This document shows positions 1 through 9,128 of a stretch of DNA of 37,054 nt, one piece after another (the first letter of the stretch is position 1; each line of letters opens with the position of its first letter). The stretch comes from a virus. Both the position numbers and the translations under genes were made by a program. The notes under the pieces were generated by a model. The model worked only from the letters and a program-made list of their open reading frames with translations. It made no database searches and had not been told where the DNA came from. The stretch lies in IMG/VR virus record IMGVR_UViG_3300000563_000005, positions 10,143 through 47,196 of that record, one strand, 5' to 3'.

Positions 1-3000
1 GGTGCACAGAAACTAGATCCTTTACAAATGTACTCGTACTTAGCTCATGGTGATACAAAAGAACTGCTATACGAGGCCACAGCTATTAAAGGGCAAAAGA
101 ATGATGAATATTGGAGACAGTTGCAATTAGGTATGCCTCCGGTTAAACCTAAACACAATTTTGTATTTGAAAAAATGTTAAACTATATGCGAGCTGCTGG
201 CGCTGATGTTAAGAAGACTGGTGATGAGCTTGTAGTTACTCCATTAACTGATGACGAAGTATTACGCAATTCAGCAGGCGCTTTAAAATCAGCCGGTAAA
301 ATGCTGCGAGGTAAAGATCTTGCAGAAATACCTGGTGGATTGTTTGACAGAAAAATTACGGGAGGTATGCGCGGTGAAAATTGGTCGCATATCAAGTTAG
401 AAAATGAAATACCGCATCCTCTATATGAAAAGGCTATACTAAGTCTGTTAGATATGACTGGACCTCAGTTTGAAAAGATTATGAATGAGGAAGTTGAAGA
501 AGATGGCAAAACTGGCTCAGAGTTAATACGTCATAGATTAGCATCTATCGATCCAAAACTAGAAGTAAAACGAGTAAAAGAAGAACTACAGAAAGCACCT
601 GAAACCAAGGTTAATAAACTACATACTAGGCTACGTCATTTACAGGCCCTGGATAAGTTAAACTTAACCCCAGATAAGGCATATATGATGAAAAATGTTC
701 CTGTTCTTCCTCCAAAGTATAGACCAGTATATGTGATGGAAGATGGTAATCTTATGCCGTCTAAAATAAATTTAGCCTATAGAGATTTAGCTTTAACGAA
801 TAACCAAATAAAAGAAGTTCGTGAAATAGGGCTAGATGATAAAGAATTTAATCGTAACAATAGGCGTGAATTATATCAAACGGCTAAAGCTTTAGTGGGA
901 TTAACAGAACCTGCAACTTATTATAAAGATAAGACAGAAGGAGCAATTCGTTTCCTAGCAGGTACTGGACCAAAGCACGGATTTATTCAAAACAAGGTTT
1001 GGAGTAAAGCACAAGATCTAGCAGGCCGCTCTACCATTACCATTGAACCCTCATTGGGTCTCGATGAGGTTGGGTTACCCAAAGAAATGGCCCAGGACAT
1101 TTTCCGGCCATTCGTAGTAAAAGAACTTGTTAATCAAGGATTTACCCCAGTAGAAGCAGTTGAGCAGTTAGAGGAGTGGACATCCTCAGCGCAAACTGCA
1201 CTAGAAAACGTCGTACGTTCACGCCCAGTTATATTAAACCGTGCACCGTCTCTACATAAACATAGTGTGCAGTCATTCAGGCCTACTCTTACAGAGGGTA
1301 AGAGTATCAAACTTAATCCGCTTGTGTTTCAAGGATTCAATGCTGACTTAGACGGTGACACAATGTCAGTACACGTGCCTATATCGGATAAAGCAGTACG
1401 GGAAGCACACGGAATGATGCCGAGTAGAAATCTTTGGAAAGCTGGAGACAAAGCTCATATGCAGGGGTTCGGTCAAGATTATATACTAGGGCTATACTAT
1501 TTATCAGTAGAAGGTACTGAAACCGGAAGGTCATTCAATACTTTAGCCGAGGCTAAACGCGCTGGACTAAAAATGGATGATGTTATAAATATAGCCGGAA
1601 AAAGGACTACCCTTGGAATAGAATCGTTAAAGAAAGTGTTGCCTCAAAAATATCATAATTTTGCTCGGAATTTAGATGCTCGTAAACTTCAAGAATTGGT
1701 TGATAAGCTGGCTAAGGAAGATGATCATTTATTAACACAGGTTATGAACGACCTTAAGGATTTAGGTCGTGACTACGCTACACGTAGAGGTACGACTATA
1801 TCTATCACCGACATGGCCATCGACAGGTCTTTCCGTGACGATATACTAAAACGCTATGACCAAAAAGCTAAAACAGCCAAAACTCCGGAAGATAGAGCCA
1901 AGATATACTCAGAAGCTAAAAAAGAAATCGTGACAGAGCAGGATAGAAGGCTGCGCGGAAGAAACAACATGTATGATATGGTTATGTCTGGAAGCGCAGG
2001 GAAAAAAGGTGCAGGGGCATTGCCTCAGATATTAACATTTCCCGGGGTATTCGAAGATGTTCATGGTCGTCCTCTAAAGGAACCTGTACGAAAATCTTGG
2101 TCGGAAGGTTTGGATTCATCTGAATATTTTGGAACCTCGTTTGGAACGCGTAAAGGTATCATCGACAAAGCGGTTAATACGCAAGAGTCTGGTGCATTGA
2201 ATAAACGTATGTTATTTAATACAAAAGATTTGGTTATTACTGAAGAAGACTGCGGGACACGTGAAGGGCTAGAACTTGATATCAACGACAAAGATATTAT
2301 GGATAGATATATGGCTAGAAATGTCGCGGGCGTAGGTCGTCAAAATGATGTCATCGATCATACGTTAATAAATAAAGCCCGCATGAAAAATGTTGAAAAA
2401 CTTATAGCTCGTTCACCGTTAACGTGTGATACAGCAGATCACCGCGGTGTTTGTATAAAATGTTATGGTCTAATGGCTAATGGCAAACCTCCTAGAATAG
2501 GAGAGCCAGTAGGTATACTCGACAGTACCGCGGTTACCGAAAGATCAACACAGCTAACCATGCAAACGTTCCACTCAGCTGGAGCTGCCGGAGGAGGAGG
2601 AATTCTAGCGGGGTTCCCACGTCTGGAGGAACTTGTAATGTTTCCACAAGTCATAAAACAGAAAGGTGTTATGGCTAAACGAACTGGAACTGTAGATTCA
2701 ATACGACCTAACCCAGCCGGCGGTCGAGACTTATTTATTGATGGAGAAAGACATTTTATACCTCGTGAAAGACAACTTAAAGTTAAATTAGGAGATCGAG
2801 TGCAAAAAGGTGATGCTATTACTGATGGTTCATTAGATCCTAGAGAAATTTCACAGCTTCGTGATCACTTAGCTGCCCAACGCTACATTGTTGATGAAAT
2901 GGACAACGTTATGGGAAACAAATTCCATAAGCGAACTTTTGAAACAATTATGCGCGGTATAGGGAACAACGTAGAACTTACTGATGTACCGGAAGATGTC

Positions 3001-3306
3001 GATGAAGATATTGCACGAGGTGGTATATCAACACTGCCTATAATACGTAGACTTAATCGTCGTCGACAAGAAGAAAAGAAAAAACCAATTAAATTCCGTC
3101 CATACTTTAGAAGTATTGATATGTTACCGCTTGACAGTGATGATTGGTTAAGTAGACTGTCTACTAATAGATTAAAAGACACTATCGTGCAAGCTGCCAG
3201 TCAAGGAATGCGTAGCTCTATCCATGGACCTGATCCAATGCCAGGTTATCTACATGCTACTGAATTTGGTCAAGACCTTGACGCAGAATCCGGTAAATTT
3301 TATTAG
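1..3306 (+). CDS. Multisubunit-type RNA polymerase, beta C-terminus fused to beta-prime (5' end outside window)
   Basis: The frame is open at base 1, so the start lies upstream. The first codons (GAQKLDPLQMYSYLAHG, then LQLGMPP and MLNYMRAAGADV) match the C-terminal clamp of the beta subunit. With no stop, the frame continues into beta-prime: GGLFDRK near codon 112, RPVILNRAPSLHKHSVQSF, and the catalytic NADLDGD at codons 447-453 with metal-binding Asp449/451/453. The second zinc site is complete (Cys751, 809, 818, 821) and is followed by GEPVGILDSTAV and the trigger-loop segment QLTMQTFHSAG. The C-terminus (STNRLKDTIVQAASQGM) corresponds to the normal end of beta-prime. The usual F of NADFDGD is L, and the N-terminal zinc finger of beta-prime is missing. 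Role: DNA-dependent transcription, probably of phage genes. The beta-prime part is about 1,000 residues, shorter than the E. coli subunit. Identity is certain; the fusion is read directly but the 5' part is unseen. Confidence 0.95.
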   Translation, partial: GAQKLDPLQMYSYLAHGDTKELLYEATAIKGQKNDEYWRQLQLGMPPVKPKHNFVFEKMLNYMRAAGADVKKTGDELVVTPLTDDEVLRNSAGALKSAGKMLRGKDLAEIPGGLFDRKITGGMRGENWSHIKLENEIPHPLYEKAILSLLDMTGPQFEKIMNEEVEEDGKTGSELIRHRLASIDPKLEVKRVKEELQKAPETKVNKLHTRLRHLQALDKLNLTPDKAYMMKNVPVLPPKYRPVYVMEDGNLMPSKINLAYRDLALTNNQIKEVREIGLDDKEFNRNNRRELYQTAKALVGLTEPATYYKDKTEGAIRFLAGTGPKHGFIQNKVWSKAQDLAGRSTITIEPSLGLDEVGLPKEMAQDIFRPFVVKELVNQGFTPVEAVEQLEEWTSSAQTALENVVRSRPVILNRAPSLHKHSVQSFRPTLTEGKSIKLNPLVFQGFNADLDGDTMSVHVPISDKAVREAHGMMPSRNLWKAGDKAHMQGFGQDYILGLYYLSVEGTETGRSFNTLAEAKRAGLKMDDVINIAGKRTTLGIESLKKVLPQKYHNFARNLDARKLQELVDKLAKEDDHLLTQVMNDLKDLGRDYATRRGTTISITDMAIDRSFRDDILKRYDQKAKTAKTPEDRAKIYSEAKKEIVTEQDRRLRGRNNMYDMVMSGSAGKKGAGALPQILTFPGVFEDVHGRPLKEPVRKSWSEGLDSSEYFGTSFGTRKGIIDKAVNTQESGALNKRMLFNTKDLVITEEDCGTREGLELDINDKDIMDRYMARNVAGVGRQNDVIDHTLINKARMKNVEKLIARSPLTCDTADHRGVCIKCYGLMANGKPPRIGEPVGILDSTAVTERSTQLTMQTFHSAGAAGGGGILAGFPRLEELVMFPQVIKQKGVMAKRTGTVDSIRPNPAGGRDLFIDGERHFIPRERQLKVKLGDRVQKGDAITDGSLDPREISQLRDHLAAQRYIVDEMDNVMGNKFHKRTFETIMRGIGNNVELTDVPEDVDEDIARGGISTLPIIRRLNRRRQEEKKKPIKFRPYFRSIDMLPLDSDDWLSRLSTNRLKDTIVQAASQGMRSSIHGPDPMPGYLHATEFGQDLDAESGKFY

Positions 3307-3308
3307 GC

Positions 3309-3347
3309 TAAAAAAAAGAGCCCGAATAACCGGCGGGCCCTTTTTTT
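3309..3347. terminator. Two-way intrinsic terminator
   Basis: An A-run, a GC-rich stem (GCCCG with CGGGC, extended by flanking A:T pairs across one mismatch) and a T-run lie between the convergent ends of the polymerase gene and the 469-aa gene. The A-run and T-run flank both sides, so it can end transcripts from either strand. Confidence 0.85.
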
Positions 3348-3352
3348 ACTAC

Positions 3353-4762
3353 TTACCTTAAGCCATGACTATCAAGAGTAGACTTAAGGTTTCCTTTTGA
3401 CTCATGTTTTGGCAAACGTTTTCGGAACAGGCTATTCTTCAACAAATTTTTCATAACTTGTCGTGTCGACTCAATAACCTGTGTACCGGTCGTGCCTTCA
3501 GGTATATATATACAAGTACCCACGTTACGGCGCACGTCGAACTCCCTTTTTTCATTGAAAGTTCGTACCACCTGCTGTGCCACAATTTTGGACAGAAGGG
3601 GTAGAGTCTTTCGATTGGAAAACCACTCTATTGCTTCATTATTCAGCTCACCATCCACAGTAAACATATATATTCCGTTGGCTATTAGCCTTGAATGATA
3701 ACCTGAATTTGCCCGCAATGTTTTGTAAGTTGAGTCCTGGTTCACTCTATTACCTATAAGGCTCTTTAGCACGTTGATCCAGGTCTCGACCTCGTCACGA
3801 TCTGCTATGGGATCTAACCCTCTTATTGGAAGAAAATCTTCGTGGGTTAGTTGTTTGTTAACAAGGCTTGCTAGATGTAGTCTTTTTGTTAATCTAATAC
3901 CTAAGTGCTTATCCACTGCAAGATATCCTAGCAGATTCTTTTCCCACTGCCTAAACTCAGCAGGTACTTTGGCCTCCCAACGATCATACTGATCGCTGAG
4001 CCACTGAGTATATGCCAACACGTCATAATTATCTTCAGCAACGGCTCTCGCCCTTCTAGCAGCTACTGGGTTAAGATAAACTTTAACCCTCAAGTTTCTT
4101 CCTGCCAACGCGTTGCCAATTGCTTCTTCCGCCCCTGTAACAAAGCAAAGTTTGTTGGCAAAGATAGTTGCCGTTATTTCATCGCCGTGTTTCAGGTAGG
4201 AGTGATCTAAAACATCTGAAATGCGTGTAGGGTGTGTAATACGTGCATCGCCCCCAAAAGAAGACAGTGGTACATTTGTGGCGATAAAATATTCGCCATA
4301 TTCGTCGGTTTTTATGGTTGCTTTGATTTTGGTACCATCCTTAAGTTGGATGGTGCAGAACTTGCGTCCTCGACGAATAACAGTTATTGGTGAGGTTTTG
4401 TATCCCAATTTTGCTAAGAGATCTCCAACCTTGGCAATACAGTTTGGTCCAGTTGAAACCTCTTTCATTAGATTACGTAGGGCCTGTGCTTCAGGAGATG
4501 GCTCGATCCAACCTAGAATATTAGTTGTCTCAAGCATCAGAGCCACGTTACCTATAGTCCTAGCACTAGCTGCAAACGGTGTAAGGTGGCCCACAACCAC
4601 TTTTGTCTGTCCCCGCTTATAGGGCACATATTTCCCCAAAACGGGGTCGAAAAAATGTCCATCTTTGTGCGCTTGTTCTTCCATTTCGTCGTACACTGAC
4701 TTATTAATGGTGCGCTGTTGCGGATGGTTATCCGGTGAATTTACAAATGCTTTATGTGACAT
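3353..4762 (-). CDS. Phage protein of unknown function, 469 aa
   Basis: I do not recognise this protein. The ATG is preceded by AAGGAT at a good distance. There is no signal peptide, membrane segment or nucleotide-binding motif. The N-terminal 60 residues are hydrophilic and rich in charged residues and His. A middle part (about 130-240) alternates short beta-type stretches (FCTIQLKDGTKIKATIKTD). The C-terminal half is helical and basic. It faces the polymerase gene across a shared terminator and is the last gene of the minus-strand run from ThyX. A virion or replication-associated protein would fit the size, but nothing in the sequence decides it. Confidence 0.85.
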   Translation of the reverse strand: MSHKAFVNSPDNHPQQRTINKSVYDEMEEQAHKDGHFFDPVLGKYVPYKRGQTKVVVGHLTPFAASARTIGNVALMLETTNILGWIEPSPEAQALRNLMKEVSTGPNCIAKVGDLLAKLGYKTSPITVIRRGRKFCTIQLKDGTKIKATIKTDEYGEYFIATNVPLSSFGGDARITHPTRISDVLDHSYLKHGDEITATIFANKLCFVTGAEEAIGNALAGRNLRVKVYLNPVAARRARAVAEDNYDVLAYTQWLSDQYDRWEAKVPAEFRQWEKNLLGYLAVDKHLGIRLTKRLHLASLVNKQLTHEDFLPIRGLDPIADRDEVETWINVLKSLIGNRVNQDSTYKTLRANSGYHSRLIANGIYMFTVDGELNNEAIEWFSNRKTLPLLSKIVAQQVVRTFNEKREFDVRRNVGTCIYIPEGTTGTQVIESTRQVMKNLLKNSLFRKRLPKHESKGNLKSTLDSHGLR

Positions 4763-4812
4763 GTATATCCTTCCATAATTTATTTGGAATTATGCCAACT
4801 TCACTGTCACCC

Positions 4813-5076
4813 TCACTTATTTAATTGTTTATAAATATTTTTGACCTGAGATTTGTTTAGGTCAATTGCAAAAATTTTGCTCTTCCGATGTGCGTATACA
4901 TATCGGAAGATAGGTTCTTCAACTTTATTCTTATACCAGGAATAAATTGAAATTGGTATGTATGGGATAATAAAATCCACTATCCGCACCAATATAAATA
5001 AATATGCGGGCATATCTTGGCACATAATACCATTTTTATTACCCTCATCATCGTATAAAAAACTATAAGATCTCAT
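4813..5076 (-). CDS. Small membrane protein, 87 aa
   Basis: The start ATG overlaps the stop of the kinase-like gene upstream (ATGA), implying coupled translation. A hydrophobic stretch at about residues 23-45 (AYLFILVRIVDFIIPYIPI) looks like one membrane span. A basic tail (RKSK...NKSQVKNIYKQLNK) follows, probably cytoplasmic. Function unknown. Confidence 0.7.
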   Translation of the reverse strand: MRSYSFLYDDEGNKNGIMCQDMPAYLFILVRIVDFIIPYIPISIYSWYKNKVEEPIFRYVYAHRKSKIFAIDLNKSQVKNIYKQLNK

Positions 5077-5465
5077 AGGGGCCTCAGTTGAATGTGAAAA
5101 CGTGCTTCCATCTCATCGATGGTTTGTTTAGGAACATTATGTTCGGATACGCCTTTATGGCGATTCTCTACAATTATAGAAAAAGCCCGATGCCCCCATT
5201 CTTCAGCGTACTTAACATATTTATTTACTTCTGATTCTCGGGTAGATGTGTTAGATACTACCACGCTGTTTCCTTGCTTTAATTGTTCAGTCACCTTGCT
5301 AAAACACCATGCATGCGCATCTGATACTTTACTTGGATCAAAATTATAATTTCCATCTTTATCAGTGTGGTACATGTCTGCTTCAAAGTAAGGTAGTCCG
5401 AACATCTTGGCAAGCGTGGTCTTCCCAGAGCCAGGAAGACCACGTATAATAATTAGATCTGCCAT
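5073..5465 (-). CDS. AAA_33-type P-loop kinase (polynucleotide-kinase-like)
   Basis: Residues 9-17 (GLPGSGKTT) form a Walker A loop. The following FEADMYHTDKDGNYNFDPSK, the HAWCF helix and GNSVVVSNTSTRESEV match the kinase fold shared by T4 polynucleotide kinase and NEDD4-binding-protein-2-like ATPases (AAA_33). Family knowledge suggests phosphorylation of a nucleic-acid 5' end, but the substrate is not shown. At 130 aa it is a stand-alone kinase domain without the phosphatase of T4 Pnk; a HAD phosphatase-like gene lies at 16874-17380. It sits between two unknown genes, two bases from the upstream gene. Confidence 0.85.
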   Translation of the reverse strand: MADLIIIRGLPGSGKTTLAKMFGLPYFEADMYHTDKDGNYNFDPSKVSDAHAWCFSKVTEQLKQGNSVVVSNTSTRESEVNKYVKYAEEWGHRAFSIIVENRHKGVSEHNVPKQTIDEMEARFHIQLRPL

Positions 5466-5466
5466 A

Positions 5467-5940
5467 TTAAGGTAAGATTGGTGGTCCTAGATAAAACTTC
5501 TGGATGTACACTAGATCTCCTCCATCCATTCTTAGTTTGAATAGAGACCCATTATGATCCAAAAGTTTAGCGTGTGTTTGCCAGATAGGATTGAACAGAA
5601 CAAAGTGTTTATGTTTTTCTATTCTTTCCTTATCTTCCGGAAATTTCTTGAATAATTTATAATTCTTTTCGTCAAGAAGCATAAATTCTTCTTTTTCGTA
5701 CTCGTCCAAATCAGCTAGATAACAATACTCCTCCAAATCTGGATTAGTAGTTATTATCATGCCATTCCCAATTTCGTGTTTTTCCACTAGGGTGGTAACA
5801 TCATTGGCCTCATCAATTACTTTATATTCATAAGTTTCCGGATTAAGCTCAATTAAATAGTACCTATCCCATATCAATTTTCGTATGCTCCCAAATAAAC
5901 TCGTCATCCAAAATTGTTCCATTCTTTGGGCTGACGGCAT
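5467..5940 (-). CDS. Phage protein of unknown function, up to 157 aa
   Basis: Acidic protein with many aromatic and Glu/Asp residues and no motif I know. The first ATG (5940) lies 77 bases inside the upstream gene and has no ribosome binding site. A later start is likely: Met12, or a TTG near 5879 preceded by GGGAG, giving RYYLIELNPETYEYK as the N-terminus. The body alternates beta-type stretches (YYLIELN, GMIITTN, KHFVLFN, DLVYIQKFYL) with charged helices. It ends two bases before the kinase gene, in the same transcription unit. Confidence 0.75.
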   Translation of the reverse strand: MPSAQRMEQFWMTSLFGSIRKLIWDRYYLIELNPETYEYKVIDEANDVTTLVEKHEIGNGMIITTNPDLEEYCYLADLDEYEKEEFMLLDEKNYKLFKKFPEDKERIEKHKHFVLFNPIWQTHAKLLDHNGSLFKLRMDGGDLVYIQKFYLGPPILP

Positions 5941-6838
5941 TTATTTTAAAGTTTTTCCATTTTGGAAATCCGCCCGTTTTCTTCTCCTGTCGATTTAACT
6001 CTCCGACATTCACTGGAGTATATGGAACAAGCTTATCGTCGTAGATATTGGAATTACACACAAGTACATGTTGCTGCACTGAGTTACGAAGTTTACTCAC
6101 AACTATGATTCTCGCATAGTCCGGAGCTTTCATAAACAGGTTCTGTGCCAACAGATGATCATACCCATGCCGATACTTTTTCATCTCAACCATGAGACTC
6201 TTTGGCGTCATGTTTATTACTTCGTATTCAATGTCATCGATTGAGCTTAACAATACCGGCGATATCTGCTTTAGATTATCTTGTAACCAAGAAACTTGGT
6301 CTAACAGATAAACCTGAGCTGATTTTATTTTATCATCCGGATATTTGTCCACAAACGGAGTTGGAAACTCGTTTATGAAGTTACTCAATAACGAAGGAGT
6401 GTTATTTTTGTAATACAGATATCTATTTGTATTCCATAACTCCAATTCAGCTAATAAGATTTTGTGATTCGGAGTAGAATCAAATATCGATTTCCGGGTA
6501 GCTGGATCCAGCAAGGCTATTGCAAACACATCGATTGGATTTATATCGTATGTTGCACGATGTATCACATTTGGATACCAATCAGGATTCTGCATCACAA
6601 ACATATATGCCTGTGTTGCTATGGATGCCTGTCCATTTTTATCCTCCTGACGAAATAGCCGCTGATGGCCGAATGTTACTATACTACGATCACGTAGCAC
6701 CCGGTGTGCCGGTACTCCCGGCTCAAATAGTACTTTACCTTCCGGCGAAATATTTAAGCCGATAGCGCACTCTCCGTCACCTAATTCGATTTGGAGATTT
6801 TGCGCCCTTGCCGCGGACATGTCGATTAAGTTTATCAT
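5864..6838 (-). CDS. Phage protein of unknown function, 324 aa
   Basis: Not recognised. Its ATG overlaps the stop of the ClpA-like gene (ATGA), so the two are probably translated together and may act together. The N-terminal part (to about 60) is beta-rich (CAIGLNISPEGKVLFEPGVP). The middle is helical with conserved-looking aromatic residues (NPDWYPNV, LELWNTNRYLYY). No membrane or signal segment. An adaptor or substrate partner for the neighbouring unfoldase is a reasonable but unproven idea based only on the coupling. Confidence 0.85.
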   Translation of the reverse strand: MINLIDMSAARAQNLQIELGDGECAIGLNISPEGKVLFEPGVPAHRVLRDRSIVTFGHQRLFRQEDKNGQASIATQAYMFVMQNPDWYPNVIHRATYDINPIDVFAIALLDPATRKSIFDSTPNHKILLAELELWNTNRYLYYKNNTPSLLSNFINEFPTPFVDKYPDDKIKSAQVYLLDQVSWLQDNLKQISPVLLSSIDDIEYEVINMTPKSLMVEMKKYRHGYDHLLAQNLFMKAPDYARIIVVSKLRNSVQQHVLVCNSNIYDDKLVPYTPVNVGELNRQEKKTGGFPKWKNFKINAVSPKNGTILDDEFIWEHTKIDMG

Positions 6839-8967
6839 TTTATTACAATTTCTCCTTCTATTAATTCAATGAAGACCTCGTTGAGTTCTTCTTCCGTTTC
6901 GAGTAACTTATCAGCGAGTTTAGTTTCAATTAGATCCTGGATCACTCGCCTTAATGGTCTCGCCCCATATTTATCGGACCATCCTTTATCTACACAATAT
7001 TTCCGAGCTTCCTCAGAAATATTGATTTTAATTTTTGGATTCAAATCGACCAACAGTTTATCGAATATTAATCCGATATGCTCCATAGTTAACTTGTTAA
7101 AAAACACAATATTATCCACCCTATTTATGAACTCAGGTTGGAATGTATTTTCTACATCTTTGTCAACCATTTCTTTTACTGTCTCCTTATGGTCGCCAAA
7201 ACCAATCGTGGTCTTAGTCAGGTTACGGGCTCCAATATTACCAGTCATTATAATAATGGTATTCTGGAAGTCAACTTGTCTTCCCGATGAATCCGTTAAG
7301 TGCCCCTCCTCTAATATTTGAAGTAATACGTTATATATTTTAGGATGAGCTTTTTCGATTTCATCGAACAGAACCACTGAATAAGGTCTACGTCGAACTG
7401 CTTCGGTAAGTTTACCGCCTTCTTCGTAACCAATATACCCGGGAGGCGCTCCGATTAAATTACTTATCGTAAACTCTTGAGAAAATTCTGACATATCAAA
7501 TGCCAGAAAATGCTTTTCAGAATTGAACATCAACTTAGCTAATTGCTTAGCCAAATAAGTTTTACCTACACCGGTTGGTCCAAGAAATAGGAATGATGGG
7601 GCCTTTCGAAGCTGACTCGTCTTAACGCGAGCTCTTTTAACAGCTTTACTTAGTTCCCTAATTGCTTCCTCTTGACCTACAACCAATTTGTTCAAATCTT
7701 GCTCGAGCGTTTTTAGCTTTTCCCTGTCCTTTGCGGAAAGCTTATCCACCGGGATTCCTGTCATTGTTGCTACAACTCTTTGTACCACCGCTTCATCAAC
7801 CACTGCAGTTTTATTTAGTTTTGCTATACTTCCAGCTTCGTCTATCACGTCAAAACCCTTATCTGGAAAATTCTTATCCGTGATATAGCGCGCGCCTAGG
7901 TATACAACCTCTTCCAGGGCTTTAGGTGTAAACTGCAGATCATGAAACTTCTCGTACGAATAAACCGTATTTGTAAGAATCTCCAGGGTTTGGTCTTCGT
8001 TCGGCGGTTCTACGTATATCTTTTGGAACCTGCGCTCCAGCGCGGCGTCCGTCTCTATATGCTGTTTATATTCACGAGCGGTTGTTGCGCCTATGCAACG
8101 TATTTCTCCACGAGCCAGATACGGTTTTAATATATTAGCCGTATCTCCTTGGCCTTCCCGGTTACCGCTACCCACGATACCGTGAATCTCATCTATAAAC
8201 ACAATATAATCTGGATTACCGCGGAGATCCTGTATAACCGACTGCAATCGTTGCTCGAACTGTCCTCGGAATACTGCTCCGGAAATTAGGGCATTTAAGT
8301 CCAACATAAATATACGTTTATCCCGTAGAGGTTCCGGAACCTGTTTAGATACAATACGTTGCGCAAGTCCCTCAACTATGGCGGTCTTGCCGACGCCAGC
8401 TTCACCTATGAGTATAGGATTATTTTTGCGCTTTCTTCCAAGTATTTGAACTATGCGTTCCAATTCTGTTTCCCGATCAAATACCGGATCCAATTGATTT
8501 TGTTCAGCAGCTTCTATTAGATCTGTGGAGAAATGTTTAAGTGCGCCAGATTCCTCTTTGGGCTTTGGGGGCATAAATTCCTTACCAAAATAACCTGCCA
8601 TCCGTAAATGACGGTATGCTACGGTGTCCTCTTGGCTTATTATAGCCTCAAACAAATCATTTGAGGTAACTTCAGAACCCTGTGAAGATTCTTCGGCACG
8701 CTTTAGTATCAATGAGGCGCTTTCCCCGAATGACACTGCCTGCATCTGAAATCCTGGAGTCGGATACTTTAAATTCTCAACCAAACTAGATTCCAGTTTT
8801 GCGATGTTGTCAATTTTGGATATCAGAGTTTGGTGAGCACTGCATTTATCGGTTTGCACGATGGCTAATAATAAATGCGTACTTTCAATTCTGTTTTTAC
8901 CGTACTCTATACAGATCGTCTCAACCTGTTGCATAACTTCCTGTAGTTCTGACGAAAATGGTTTCAT
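6835..8967 (-). CDS. ClpA/ClpC-type AAA+ unfoldase with putative ClpP-docking loop
   Basis: Hexameric protein unfoldase of the Clp/Hsp100 class, 710 aa. Residues 1-140 resemble the Clp N-domain. D1 has Walker A GEAGVGKT (188-195), pore loop VFRGQFE and Walker B VFIDE (256-260). D2 has Walker A GPTGVGKT (463-470), pore loop GYIGYEEGG, Walker B VLFDE (to 536) and sensor 2 GARPLRR (668-674). The D1-D2 junction is short, without the coiled-coil middle domain of ClpB or ClpC, as in ClpA. An IGF tripeptide at 588-590 sits between NLTKTT and [11 protein letters not shown], exactly where ClpA has IGL and ClpC has VGF to dock ClpP. No clpP or clpS is seen nearby, so it may use host ClpP. Coupled to 5864-6838. 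Confidence 0.95.
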   Translation of the reverse strand: MKPFSSELQEVMQQVETICIEYGKNRIESTHLLLAIVQTDKCSAHQTLISKIDNIAKLESSLVENLKYPTPGFQMQAVSFGESASLILKRAEESSQGSEVTSNDLFEAIISQEDTVAYRHLRMAGYFGKEFMPPKPKEESGALKHFSTDLIEAAEQNQLDPVFDRETELERIVQILGRKRKNNPILIGEAGVGKTAIVEGLAQRIVSKQVPEPLRDKRIFMLDLNALISGAVFRGQFEQRLQSVIQDLRGNPDYIVFIDEIHGIVGSGNREGQGDTANILKPYLARGEIRCIGATTAREYKQHIETDAALERRFQKIYVEPPNEDQTLEILTNTVYSYEKFHDLQFTPKALEEVVYLGARYITDKNFPDKGFDVIDEAGSIAKLNKTAVVDEAVVQRVVATMTGIPVDKLSAKDREKLKTLEQDLNKLVVGQEEAIRELSKAVKRARVKTSQLRKAPSFLFLGPTGVGKTYLAKQLAKLMFNSEKHFLAFDMSEFSQEFTISNLIGAPPGYIGYEEGGKLTEAVRRRPYSVVLFDEIEKAHPKIYNVLLQILEEGHLTDSSGRQVDFQNTIIIMTGNIGARNLTKTTIGFGDHKETVKEMVDKDVENTFQPEFINRVDNIVFFNKLTMEHIGLIFDKLLVDLNPKIKINISEEARKYCVDKGWSDKYGARPLRRVIQDLIETKLADKLLETEEELNEVFIELIEGEIVIK

Positions 8968-9128
8968 TTTTCAGCTTTCTGTAAATATAACAATAGAACA
9001 TACCAATAAGCCTTGGTATTATCCTTTTTTAGTTGATTTAATGATTTAAACGGAGCAATTGGCTCCGAAGGAATGTCAACGATACTAAGATTGTATTTCT
9101 TTAGTATCTTGGGAATTGTTATCTTCAT
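8964..9128 (-). CDS. Small basic protein, 54 aa
   Basis: Reading starts best at the ATG at 9128 (MKITIPKILKKYNLS); a TTG seven codons earlier is possible. It overlaps the end of thyX by 44 bases in another frame and its stop overlaps the start of the ClpA-like gene. Lys-rich N-terminus and a short hydrophobic stretch (AYWYVLLLYL) near the C-terminus. Function unknown; the tight coupling on both sides supports a real gene. Confidence 0.55.
   Translation of the reverse strand: MKITIPKILKKYNLSIVDIPSEPIAPFKSLNQLKKDNTKAYWYVLLLYLQKAEK

Noticed and set aside
3404-4622. Several plus-strand frames opposite the 469-aa gene
   Set aside because: They lack ribosome binding sites and lie wholly within a longer, well-started minus-strand gene.
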